17,096 bases of DNA. Source: Holophagales bacterium UBA5704. GTDB taxonomy: Bacteria > Acidobacteriota > Thermoanaerobaculia > Multivoradales > UBA5704. The DNA lies in the NCBI GenBank assembly GCA_002420005.1, contig DIHE01000101.1:13095-30190 (forward strand), read 5' to 3'. Below are positions 8,993-16,600 of the stretch, in pieces. Made by a program: the position numbers and the translations under genes. Every line of letters begins with the position of its first letter. Positions within the stretch are counted from its first letter, which is position 1. The notes beneath the pieces are model-generated. The model made no database searches and was not told the origin of the DNA. It was given only the letters and a program-made list of their open reading frames with translations.

Positions 8993-9955
8993 TCAATCCA
9001 CGGCGACGCGGACGACCAGCTTCCCCCGCACATGCCCCTGCTCGCTGCAGGCGTGGGCGTCGGCGATGCGTTCGAGGCGGAACACCTCCTCAATGTGGGG
9101 GTGCAGGCGGCCGGCGTCGATCAGGCGGCCGAGGAACGCGAGGTCCTCGCCGGAGGGGCGGACGAGGACGCTGCGCGAGCGGCGGGCGGCACCGAACAGC
9201 CCGGCGGTGGCGGAGAGCAGGCCGGCGACGAACGGCCCCGGCCCCACCGCCGTCGTGACGTAGATGCCCTGCTCGTCCAGGATCAGATCGCAGTCGCGCA
9301 GCGACCGGGTGCCGGCGGCGTCGAAGACGACGTGGAACGTCTCGTCGTCCGTGGTGAAGTCCTCCTGCCCGGAATCGATGCCGCGGACGGCGCCCAGCGC
9401 GCGCACGAAGTCCTGGTTACGGCCGCCGGCCACGGCGGTGACCCGGGCGCCCAGCGCGGCGCCGAGCTGCACCGCGAAGTGTCCGACGCCGCCCGCGGCT
9501 CCATGGACGAGCACGCTCTCCCCTTCCGCCAGCTCGCCCTTGTCGCGCAGCGCCTGGAGCGCGGTCAGGCCCGCCAGCGGCACGGCGGCGGCCTCCTCGA
9601 AGCTCAGGCGCGCCGGCTTGGGCGCGGTCGCCGCCTCCGCCACCAGGACGTGCTCGGCATAGCCGCCGCCGTGTGGGCCGTCCACCATCGCAAAGACCGC
9701 ATCGCCGGGCTCGAAGCCGCTCACCTCCGGCCCGATCGCCTCCACCTCGCCGGCCACGTCGTAGCCCAGGATCAGCGGGAAGCGGGCCGGTCTGACCCAG
9801 CGCAGGGCGCCCTTGCGGATCTTCCAGTCGATCGGGTTCACCCCCGCCGCCCGCACCCGCACCAGGAGCTGCCCCGGCCCCGCCACCGGCGTCTCCACCT
9901 CGCGGATCTGGAAGCGATCCGGCCCACCGTATCCGTCGATCACCGCGGCTCTCAT
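8993..9955 (-). CDS. Zinc-less MDR dehydrogenase, quinone oxidoreductase-like
   Basis: A 320-residue medium-chain dehydrogenase/reductase predicted to be a cytoplasmic NADPH-dependent oxidoreductase. The N-terminal catalytic fold shows AAGVNPIDWKIRKGAL (36-51) and GYDVAGEVEAIGPEV (64-78). The Rossmann half carries the glycine-rich HGAAGGVGHFAVQLGA (151-166), followed by ARVTAVAGG. The Cys cluster of zinc-binding alcohol dehydrogenases is missing, which places it with quinone oxidoreductase-like or enoyl-reductase-like members. The length is normal for the family. I start it at ATG 9955; a GTG two codons upstream (9961) is possible, and neither has a strong ribosome binding site. It lies about 25 bp after the RES toxin gene and about 100 bp before the condensation gene. 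It could be a tailoring enzyme or a trans-acting reductase for the assembly line, but position is the only argument. The substrate is unknown. Confidence 0.88.
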   Translation of the reverse strand: MRAAVIDGYGGPDRFQIREVETPVAGPGQLLVRVRAAGVNPIDWKIRKGALRWVRPARFPLILGYDVAGEVEAIGPEVSGFEPGDAVFAMVDGPHGGGYAEHVLVAEAATAPKPARLSFEEAAAVPLAGLTALQALRDKGELAEGESVLVHGAAGGVGHFAVQLGAALGARVTAVAGGRNQDFVRALGAVRGIDSGQEDFTTDDETFHVVFDAAGTRSLRDCDLILDEQGIYVTTAVGPGPFVAGLLSATAGLFGAARRSRSVLVRPSGEDLAFLGRLIDAGRLHPHIEEVFRLERIADAHACSEQGHVRGKLVVRVAVD

Positions 9956-9980
9956 GATCACAATCTACACCGTCCCGGGC

Positions 9981-10604
9981 TCAGACCAGCCCATAGCCGA
10001 GGTCGCGGGCGACGCGGCTCAGCACCGGGAGCAGGGCCGGATCGAGCAAGGGCCGGTGGAACACCGGCAGTGGCGGGACCGCCCAGGTGCCCCGCTCCCA
10101 CAGCACCACGGCCGGCCGGTTGCCATGCATGGAGGAGGGGTAGTAAAGCCCCTGGACCTCCTCATAGGCGGCGTAGATCGCCTGCGCCCAGCGCCGCGCC
10201 CGTGGCCGTGGCCCGGTGTTGAGCGCCATCGACGCGCCGGCGCGGGTGGGCCAGACGCCGGTCAGGTCGAGCAGGTTGAGCGGCTGCAGCAGCTCGAAAG
10301 CGACGAGCCAGGGATCGTGCGCCGTGCGATCGATCACCCGCGTGTCCTGGAAGACCTCGGCCAGGCAGGTCGGCCCCTGGGCGGCACAATAGAGGACATG
10401 GCGCTCCTGGAGGCGCGGCGGCGGGAGCTGGTGGTCGAAGCGGGAACCGGTGGGACCGAAGCCCCGCAGGTGGTTCCAGAACGTGGGATGCCGGCCGCCC
10501 CGGAAGTACAGCCGCCAGAGGGTCTCCCCCACCGGCAGGTGCCGGATCTCGGGAGCGGTTCGCGCCAGGATCTCGGCCGGCGGCGGCTCGGGAAATTTCG
10601 CCAC
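9981..10604 (-). CDS. RES-domain toxin (predicted NAD+-degrading)
   Basis: A 207-residue RES family protein. Characterised RES toxins such as MbcT of Mycobacterium tuberculosis destroy NAD+ and block growth until bound by their antitoxin. The three family-naming residues are visible: Arg31 in LWRLYF, Glu83 in CLAEVFQ and Ser157/158 in LYYPSSMHG. The typical VLYCAAQGPTCLAEVF segment (70-85) and a second Arg in GSRFDH (55) are also present. The protein looks complete and the active-site residues are kept, so it is probably functional. The start is GTG 10604, which lies 9 bp after the antitoxin stop; no other in-frame start is near and no clear ribosome binding site is seen, so translation is probably coupled to the antitoxin. 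The RES assignment is firm; the NAD+ reaction is inferred from the family. Confidence 0.9.
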   Translation of the reverse strand: MAKFPEPPPAEILARTAPEIRHLPVGETLWRLYFRGGRHPTFWNHLRGFGPTGSRFDHQLPPPRLQERHVLYCAAQGPTCLAEVFQDTRVIDRTAHDPWLVAFELLQPLNLLDLTGVWPTRAGASMALNTGPRPRARRWAQAIYAAYEEVQGLYYPSSMHGNRPAVVLWERGTWAVPPLPVFHRPLLDPALLPVLSRVARDLGYGLV

Positions 10605-10613
10605 GGCCGTCGA

Positions 10614-11240
10614 TCAGAGCTGCGCCGCCAGCTCCGCCACCACCGCCGCCGGCAGCCCCAGGCGCAGCCAGTCGCGCGGGCTCAGGAGGCGCGGCTCGTC
10701 GCCGTCGCGCTCGAGAGCCAGGTCGGCATTCGGCAGATGGAACCAACGGAAGACGGCCACCGGGTGCAGCTCGGCGTCGAGGCGCGCCACCACCTCGGCG
10801 ATCCCCGGAAGCACCTTGTCTCCCTCCAGTTGGAAGACCGGCACGACCCAGCCCGAGGCGAGCCGGATGCCGTAGAGGCTCGGCGGCTCGGAGGTGAGGC
10901 GCTGGCGGATGCGGCTCGGATCGACGCCCAGCCGCGCAGCGGCCTCGGCAGTCGGCAGGCTCTCCTGGAGAAGCGCGGCCAGCTCCGCCGCCGTCTGCAC
11001 CAGGGGGTCCTCGGTGCCGAGGTCGGCCGGCTCCAGCACGAAGCCGCCGCGCAGCAACACGGCCGCCTCGGCCGCGGTGAGGTCCGGCCGCGGGTCCGGC
11101 CGGTACAATGTGCGGTGCAGCCGCTCGACCGCCTCGCGCACCATCTCCTCCAACTCGCCCGGCGCCACCCGGATGCCGTGCGCATGCAGATAGGCCACCG
11201 TGGGATCGGTCGGGGCTTCGAGCTTCGCCATCGCCGGCAT
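10614..11240 (-). CDS. Xre/MbcA/ParS-type antitoxin of the RES toxin
   Basis: A 208-residue DNA-binding protein directly upstream of, and co-directional with, the RES toxin gene. Residues about 95-115 (LPTAEAAARLGVDPSRIRQR) read as a helix-turn-helix. The C-terminal part, LPGIAEVVARL (144-154), LHPVAVFRWFHLPNADL (158-174) and LSPRDWLRLG (186-195), matches the pattern of MbcA/ParS toxin-binding domains, which cap the RES active site. An extra N-terminal region of about 90 residues makes it longer than the usual antitoxin of roughly 120-150 residues. The start is ATG 11240, because AGGAGG sits 5 nt before it; an in-frame GTG at 11276 and an ATG at 11231 are less likely. As in other Res-Xre pairs it probably represses its own promoter, for which a candidate lies at 11294-11299. 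Confidence 0.85.
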   Translation of the reverse strand: MPAMAKLEAPTDPTVAYLHAHGIRVAPGELEEMVREAVERLHRTLYRPDPRPDLTAAEAAVLLRGGFVLEPADLGTEDPLVQTAAELAALLQESLPTAEAAARLGVDPSRIRQRLTSEPPSLYGIRLASGWVVPVFQLEGDKVLPGIAEVVARLDAELHPVAVFRWFHLPNADLALERDGDEPRLLSPRDWLRLGLPAAVVAELAAQL

Positions 11241-11245
11241 CGGGT

Positions 11246-11251
11246 CCTCCT
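11246..11251 (-). promoter_or_regulatory. Shine-Dalgarno site of the antitoxin gene
   Basis: On the minus strand the sequence reads AGGAGG followed by ACCCG and ATG (start at 11240). This is the best ribosome binding site in the window. It decides the antitoxin start over the upstream GTG at 11276, which would make the site part of the coding sequence. Confidence 0.75.
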
Positions 11252-11293
11252 CTCCGTCCGACTCACGCTCGTTCACGTCGTGAGCCTGCGCGA

Positions 11294-11299
11294 ATCATA
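11294..11299 (-). promoter_or_regulatory. Candidate -10 box of the toxin-antitoxin operon
   Basis: On the minus strand TATGAT (one mismatch to TATAAT) lies 53 bp upstream of the antitoxin ATG, in the gap between the divergent antitoxin and peptidase genes. No good TTGACA-like -35 is found at 16-18 bp. The site is suggestive only, although AT-rich hexamers are rare in this G+C-rich DNA. Confidence 0.35.
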
Positions 11300-11337
11300 G
11301 CACCACCCCAGGCCCCGGTGATAGGTTTTCTCCCGTC

Positions 11338-12051
11338 ATGGCCAAGCATCTTCTCCTCGTCAGCACCTCGACCACGCACGGAACCGGCTATCTCGACCAC
11401 TGCGCCGGCCCGATCCAGGATCTGCTCGGCGGCCGCCGCCAGGTCCTCTTCGTCCCCTATGCCCTCTTCGACCTGGACGCCTACACCGCCAAGGCGCGCG
11501 AGCGGTTCGCCCGCATGGGGTACGAGCTGACCTCGGTCCATGAGGCGGCGGACCCGGTGGCCGCCGTCGCCGCGGCCGAGGCGCTCTTCATCGGCGGCGG
11601 CAACACGTTCCGCCTGCTCGCCCGGCTCTACGAGAAGGGCCTCCTCGCGCCGATCCGCACGCGGGTGGCGGCGGGCATGCCCTACGTCGGCACCAGCGCC
11701 GGCTCGAACGTCGCCTGCGTGACCATCCGCACCACGAACGACATGCCGATCGTCCAGCCGCCGAGCTTCGACGCGCTGCAGCTCGTTCCCTTCAACCTCA
11801 ATCCGCACTATCTCGATCCGGACCCCGGCTCGACCCACATGGGCGAGACGCGGGAGGAACGGCTGCTCCAGTTCCTGGAGGAGAACGACAAGATCGTGGT
11901 GGGGCTCCGCGAGGGCTCCATGCTGCGTGTCGGGGACGAGAGCATCGAGCTGCTCGGCGCTCCCGGGGCACGGATCTTCCAACGCGGCCAGGCGCCGCGG
12001 GAGGTCCGGCCGGGCGACGCGCTGGATTTCCTGCTCCGCGGCCCGGCCTGA
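11338..12051 (+). CDS. pepE: Peptidase E-like serine dipeptidase (family S51)
   Basis: A 237-residue cytoplasmic peptidase of family S51. E. coli PepE, the type member, cleaves dipeptides with N-terminal aspartate. The catalytic residues fall at the same numbers as in E. coli PepE: Ser120 in the nucleophile elbow GTSAGSN (118-124), Asp135 in TTNDMPI and His157 in LNPHYLDPD. The Gly-rich FIGGGNTFRLL (84-94) and the TREER segment (171-175) also fit the family. The length is normal. The ATG at 11338 fits the family N-terminus (MAKHLLLVST), but no Shine-Dalgarno precedes it. TAGGTT lies 10 nt upstream, so a leaderless transcript is conceivable. The gene is divergent from the toxin-antitoxin operon and its stop is 8 bp before the exporter gene, which suggests a two-gene operon. 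It may be housekeeping peptide turnover, or may process a peptide connected with the neighbouring NRPS; nothing decides between these. Confidence 0.93.
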   Translation: MAKHLLLVSTSTTHGTGYLDHCAGPIQDLLGGRRQVLFVPYALFDLDAYTAKARERFARMGYELTSVHEAADPVAAVAAAEALFIGGGNTFRLLARLYEKGLLAPIRTRVAAGMPYVGTSAGSNVACVTIRTTNDMPIVQPPSFDALQLVPFNLNPHYLDPDPGSTHMGETREERLLQFLEENDKIVVGLREGSMLRVGDESIELLGAPGARIFQRGQAPREVRPGDALDFLLRGPA

Positions 12052-12059
12052 GGGACACC

Positions 12060-13547
12060 GTGCAACCCGGCCGCCCTCGTCAGATCGTCACCCTCGCCAT
12101 CCTCCTCGGCAACTTCCTCTCCGCTGTCGAGGCGACCGCCGTCTCCGCCGCGATGCCGACCGCGGTGGGCGAGATGGGGGGCGTTTCCCGCTACGGCTGG
12201 GTGTTCTCGGTCTATCTGCTCACCTCGACGATCACCGTGCCGCTGTTCGGCAAGCTCGCCGACCTCTATGGCCGGCGGGTGGTCTACCACGTCTCCATGG
12301 GCATCTTCCTGGTGGGCTCGGTCCTCTGCGGCATCGCCGGCACCTTCGAGCAACTCATCGTGTTCCGCGCCATCCAGGGGCTCGGCGCCGGCGGCGTGCA
12401 GCCGATCGCCATCACCATCATCGGCGACATCTTCTCCCTGGAGGAACGCGGCCGGATCCAGGCGGTCTTCTCCGGGGTCTGGGCCGCGGCCAGCCTCGCC
12501 GGCCCCCTCCTCGGCGGCTGGATCACCGATGCCTTCTCGTGGCGCTGGATCTTCTTCGTGAACCTGCCGTTCGGCCTGGTGTCGTCCTGGATGCTGCACC
12601 GCTCACTCCAGGAGAAGAAACAACGAAGCGAGCACCGCCTCGACATCCTCGGCTCGCTCAGTCTGATGGCCGCCGTGTCGCTCCTCCTCCTCGCCCTGGT
12701 CGAAGGTCCGGGCGCCTGGGGATGGACGGATCTCCGCACCCTGGCCTTGTTCGCCGTCTCGGCGGTCTCGCTGGTCCTCTTTCTGTGGCAGGAGCGCCGG
12801 GCGCCGGAGCCCATGCTGCCCCTCGACCTGTTCAAGAACCGGCTGATCGCCGTCGCCAGCGTGGGCAACGTCCTCATCGGCACGACCCTGTTTGCGCTGA
12901 CCGCCTTCGTGCCGATGTTCGCCCAGGGAGTCCTGGGGGGCACGGCCGTGGACGCGGGCACCGTGCTGACTCCGATCCTCCTCGGCTGGCCGATCTCGAG
13001 CACGATCGCCGGGCGCTATCTGATGCGCATCGGCTACCGTACCTTCGCCCTGCTCGGGAGCTTCCTGCTGATCTCCGGCGGTGCTCTGCTCGCCGCGGTG
13101 GACGCCGCGACAGGCCGGCCGCAGGTGCTGCTGTCGATGCTGCTTTTCGGGCTCGGCCTGGGGTTCACCTCGATGCCCTACCTGCTCGGACCACAAAATG
13201 CGGTCTCTTGGAACCAGCGAGGCGTCACGACCAGCTCGGTGCAATTCTTCCGCACCATCGGCGGCTCGATCGCGGTGGCCGCCCTCGGCGCCCTGCTGAA
13301 CGCCCGGCTCCACCGCGTCGACCCGGCCTTGAACCCCAACGCCGCCCTGGACCCTGTGCTGCGGGCGAAGACGAGCCCGGAAGCGCTCGCCCATCTCTCC
13401 TCCGCCCTCCTCTTCGCCCTGCAGGGGGTGTATCTGGTGATGGCGGTCCTCGTCGCCGGCTCCTTCTTCGTCGCCTGGCTGTTTCCCAAAGGGGCGGCGG
13501 GGGTGCACATCCACCCGGAGCGGGATGCAGAAGCGCCAAGGACCTGA
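12060..13547 (+). CDS. MFS drug exporter, DHA2 (14-helix) family
   Basis: A 495-residue inner-membrane transporter of the EmrB/QacA-like DHA2 branch, which exports small molecules by proton antiport. It shows a first helix ending AVEATAVSAAMPTAVG (22-37), the loop motif GKLADLYGRR (64-73) of MFS motif A, VFRAIQGLGAGGVQP (101-115), and the fifth-helix antiporter motif region around WAAASLAGPLLGGWITD (141-157) followed by WRWIFFVNLPFG (161-172). Hydrophobic stretches continue to about residue 476, consistent with 14 helices. In helix 1 the acidic residue is Glu24, where many DHA2 members have Asp. The start is GTG 12060 with GAGGGA 4 nt upstream; the first ATG (codon 32) would delete helix 1. 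It is 8 bp downstream of the peptidase gene. Export of the NRPS/PKS product is plausible from location only. Its TGA lies within the first unit of a repeat-hairpin element. Confidence 0.93.
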   Translation: MQPGRPRQIVTLAILLGNFLSAVEATAVSAAMPTAVGEMGGVSRYGWVFSVYLLTSTITVPLFGKLADLYGRRVVYHVSMGIFLVGSVLCGIAGTFEQLIVFRAIQGLGAGGVQPIAITIIGDIFSLEERGRIQAVFSGVWAAASLAGPLLGGWITDAFSWRWIFFVNLPFGLVSSWMLHRSLQEKKQRSEHRLDILGSLSLMAAVSLLLLALVEGPGAWGWTDLRTLALFAVSAVSLVLFLWQERRAPEPMLPLDLFKNRLIAVASVGNVLIGTTLFALTAFVPMFAQGVLGGTAVDAGTVLTPILLGWPISSTIAGRYLMRIGYRTFALLGSFLLISGGALLAAVDAATGRPQVLLSMLLFGLGLGFTSMPYLLGPQNAVSWNQRGVTTSSVQFFRTIGGSIAVAALGALLNARLHRVDPALNPNAALDPVLRAKTSPEALAHLSSALLFALQGVYLVMAVLVAGSFFVAWLFPKGAAGVHIHPERDAEAPRT

Positions 13548-13619
13548 AGGACGAAAAGGACTTCAAGGACGAAGACATCGCTTTCCGTCCTTTCGGTCCC
13601 TGACGTCCTTCCCGTCCTT
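13538..13619. terminator. Inverted arrays of AAGGAC repeats, likely bidirectional terminator
   Basis: Four AAGGAC units start at 13538, 13547, 13556 and 13565, an exact 9-bp period. After a spacer come four units of the reverse complement at 13587, 13596, 13605 and 13614, also every 9 bp (GTCCTT, GTCCCT, GTCCTT, GTCCTT). The two arrays can pair into a long imperfect hairpin of about 37 bp per arm. It sits between the convergent exporter and repeat-protein genes and starts inside the exporter's last codons, which fits transcription termination on both strands. There is no long T-run at either end, so it is not a classical intrinsic terminator. It may also be a dispersed repeat family of this genome. 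Confidence 0.7.
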
Positions 13620-13630
13620 GGTTCCTGCCC

Positions 13631-16600
13631 TTACTCCCCCGCCAGCCAGTTCTGCCGCACCTCGGTGGACGACAGCGCCCGGTTGTAGATCGCCACCAGG
13701 TGGAGCTGCCCGAGCCACGGCGCTCCCGAGCTGAGCTGGTTGGCGATGCCGAGCTTGTAGCTGCTCACCCAGGTCGAGAAGTTCCCGGAGAGGGTCGTGC
13801 TCGACGACAGGACACCGTTGACGTAGATCCGGACGGCCCCGGCCGCGTCGCGGGTGAAGACCACGTGCGTCAGGTTGAGGGTGGCCGAGCCGGCAGGGGA
13901 CGTCAGGTTGGCGCCCCCCGCGCCGGTGGTCGAGGTCCGCAGACGGATGTCCCAGCGGTTGGTGCTCTGGCCCAGGGTGAAGTTGCGCTTGCTGGCCGAC
14001 TGCGACACCGTGACGATCGGCGCCGACGCGGTCTGGGTCAGGTTGGCCGCCTGCACCCAGGCTTCCATCGTGATCGCGTTGGTCGACTGGCAGGCGCTGA
14101 TCACCTTGGTGGCCGCTCCCGCCGACTGGATGAGGGTCGCCGAGTTGACCGACAGGCCGCCGGAGACCCAGGAGACCGCCGCGGCGCTGCCGATCGTCAG
14201 GTTGAGCGGCGTGCCTACGCCCGAGATGTCGTTCACCGTCGTGCCGCTGCCCTCGTTGAATCCGTAGAGCACCTGCAGGTTGGTGGTCACACGCTGGGGC
14301 GCGCTCACGGTCACGTTGACCGTGGCCGTGGAGCTGCCGCCGGCTCCGTCGCTCAGGGTGTAGGTGAAGCTGTCGGCACCGATGTACCCGGAGGCCGGGG
14401 TGTACTGCACCGTCTGGCCGAGGCTGATGGACACCGCGCCATGGGCCGGCTGGGTGACGCCCGTCACCGACAGGGACGGACCATCGACGTCCACGTCGTT
14501 GGCGAGAACCGGGATGCTCACCGCCGTCTCGGCGATCGTGCCCGCCGTGTCGTTCACCGCCACCGGTGCATCGTTGACCGCGGTCACGGTGAGCGTCACC
14601 GTGGCCACCGCCGTGCCGCCGTTGCCGTCGGTCGCGGTGTAGGTGAACGAGTCGCCGCCGTTGAAGTTGGCGTTCGGCGTGTAGGTGACGACCCCGTCGA
14701 GCCCGATCGCCACCTCGCCGTTCGCGCCCTGGGTGACCGCGAGGACGGACAGCGCGTCGCCGTCCGGATCGCTGTCGTTGGCCAGGACGGAGACGATCAC
14801 CGCGGTGTCCTCCGCCGTCGTGGCCGTATTGGCGACCGCCACCGGGTTGTCGTTGACCGAGGTCACGGTCACCGTCACCGTGCCGACCGAGACGCCGCCC
14901 TGGCCGTCGGAGACGGTGTAGGTGAAGGAGTCGCCGCCGTGGTAGTTGGCGGCCGGGGTGTAGGTCACGGTGTCGTTCGCGTTGAGCACCACCGTGCCGT
15001 TCGACCCCTGGGTGACCGCCGTCACGTCGAGCGGGTCGTTCTCCGGATCGCCGTCGTTGCCCAGCACGGAGACCGTGACGGAGCCATCCTCGGCGACCGT
15101 CGGGCTGTCCGGGTTGGCCGCCGGGGCATCGTTGACCGCGGTGACGGTCACGGTCACCGTCGCCGTGGCCGTCCCGCCGTTTCCGTCGGAGACCGTGTAG
15201 GTGAACGAATCCCCGCCGTTGAAGTTGGCGTTCGGCGCGTAGGTGACGATCCCGCCGAGCCCGATCGACACCTCGCCGTTCGCCCCCTGGGTGACCGCGG
15301 TCACGCTCAAGGTGTCGTTCTCCAGATCGGTGTCGTTGGCCAGCACGGACACCTGAACCCCGCCGTCCTCGGCCACCGTCGCGGAATCCGGGTTGGCGGT
15401 CGGCGCATCGTTGCCGGAGGTCACGGTCACCGTCACGGTCGCGGTGGCGCTGCCGCCGTTGCCGTCGGAGACGGTGTAAGTGAAGGCGTCGGCGCCGTTG
15501 TAGTTCGCCGCCGGGGTGTAGGTCACGGCCTGGCCGCCGCCGTCGATCACCACGGTGCCCTGGGCGCCCTGGGTGACCGCGGTGACGGTGAGCGCGTCCT
15601 GGTCCACGTCGGCGTCGTTGGCCAGCACCGGCACGCTCACCGCGCCGTCCTCCGCCACCAGCGCCGCGTCGGCAGAGGCCGCCGGCTCGTCGTTGACCGC
15701 GGTGACGGTCACGGCGACCGCCGCCGAGGCCATGCCACCGTTGCCGTCGGAGATCGTGCAGGTGAACGAGTCGGCGCCGTACCAGTTGGCCTCCGGGGTG
15801 TAGGTGACGGTCTGGCCGCCCGCGTCGATCACCACCGTCCCATGGACGCCCTGGGTGACCGAGGCCACGGTGAGCGGATCGCCGTCCAGATCGGAGTCGT
15901 TGGCCGTCACGGCCACCTGGACCGCGGTGTCCTCGGCGGTCGTGGCGCCGTCCGCCACCGCCACCGGCGCGTCATTGTCGGAGCCGACGGTGACGGTCAC
16001 CGACGCCGTGGCGGTGCCGCCGTTGCCGTCGGAGACGGTGTAAGTGAAGGCGTCGGAGCCGTTGTAGTTCGCCGCCGGGGTGTAGGTCACGGTCAGGCCC
16101 GCGTCGATCACCACGGTGCCATGGGCGCCCTGGGTGACCGCGGTCACAGCGAGCACGTCCTGGTCCGCGTCGGCGTCGTTGACGAGGACGTCGAGGGTTA
16201 CGACGCCGTCCTCCGCCACCAGCGCGCCGTCGTCGTTGGCCGCCGGAGCGTCGTTGACCGCGGTGACGGTCACCGTCACGGTCGCGGTGACCGAGCCGCC
16301 GTTGCCGTCGTCGGCCGTGTAGGTGAAGGTGTCCGGCCCGTTGTAGTTCGCCGCCGGGGTGTAGGTCACGGACGAGCCGGGACCGGCCGCCACCGTGCCG
16401 TGGGCACCCTGGGTGACCGAGGCCACCTGCAAGGTATCGCCGTCCGGATCGCTGTCGTTGGCGAGCACCGCGACCGCCACGGTACCGTCCTCCGCCACCG
16501 TGGCCGCGTCCCCGCCGGCCACCGGCGCGTCGTTGACCCCGTTGACGGTGACGGCGACCGACGCCGTGGCGGTGCCGCCGTTGCCGTCGCCGGCCGTGTA

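Noticed and set aside
8893..9093. N-terminal extension of the condensation protein to 9093
   Set aside because: The extension is Ser/Arg/Pro-rich without homology, overlaps the dehydrogenase gene on the same strand, and the domain begins right after the ATG at 8892.
7297..10222. Plus-strand frames 7297-9258 and 8873-10222
   Set aside because: Opposite the condensation, dehydrogenase and toxin genes, low complexity and with no recognisable motif.
11263..13514. Minus-strand frames opposite the peptidase and exporter genes
   Set aside because: The plus-strand frames carry the S51 catalytic residues and MFS motifs; the antisense translations are charged and low in complexity.
13548..13603. Lys-Asp-rich peptide read through the AAGGAC array
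   Set aside because: It is a consequence of the 9-bp DNA period in a frame opposite to no known gene; no start or ribosome binding site supports it.
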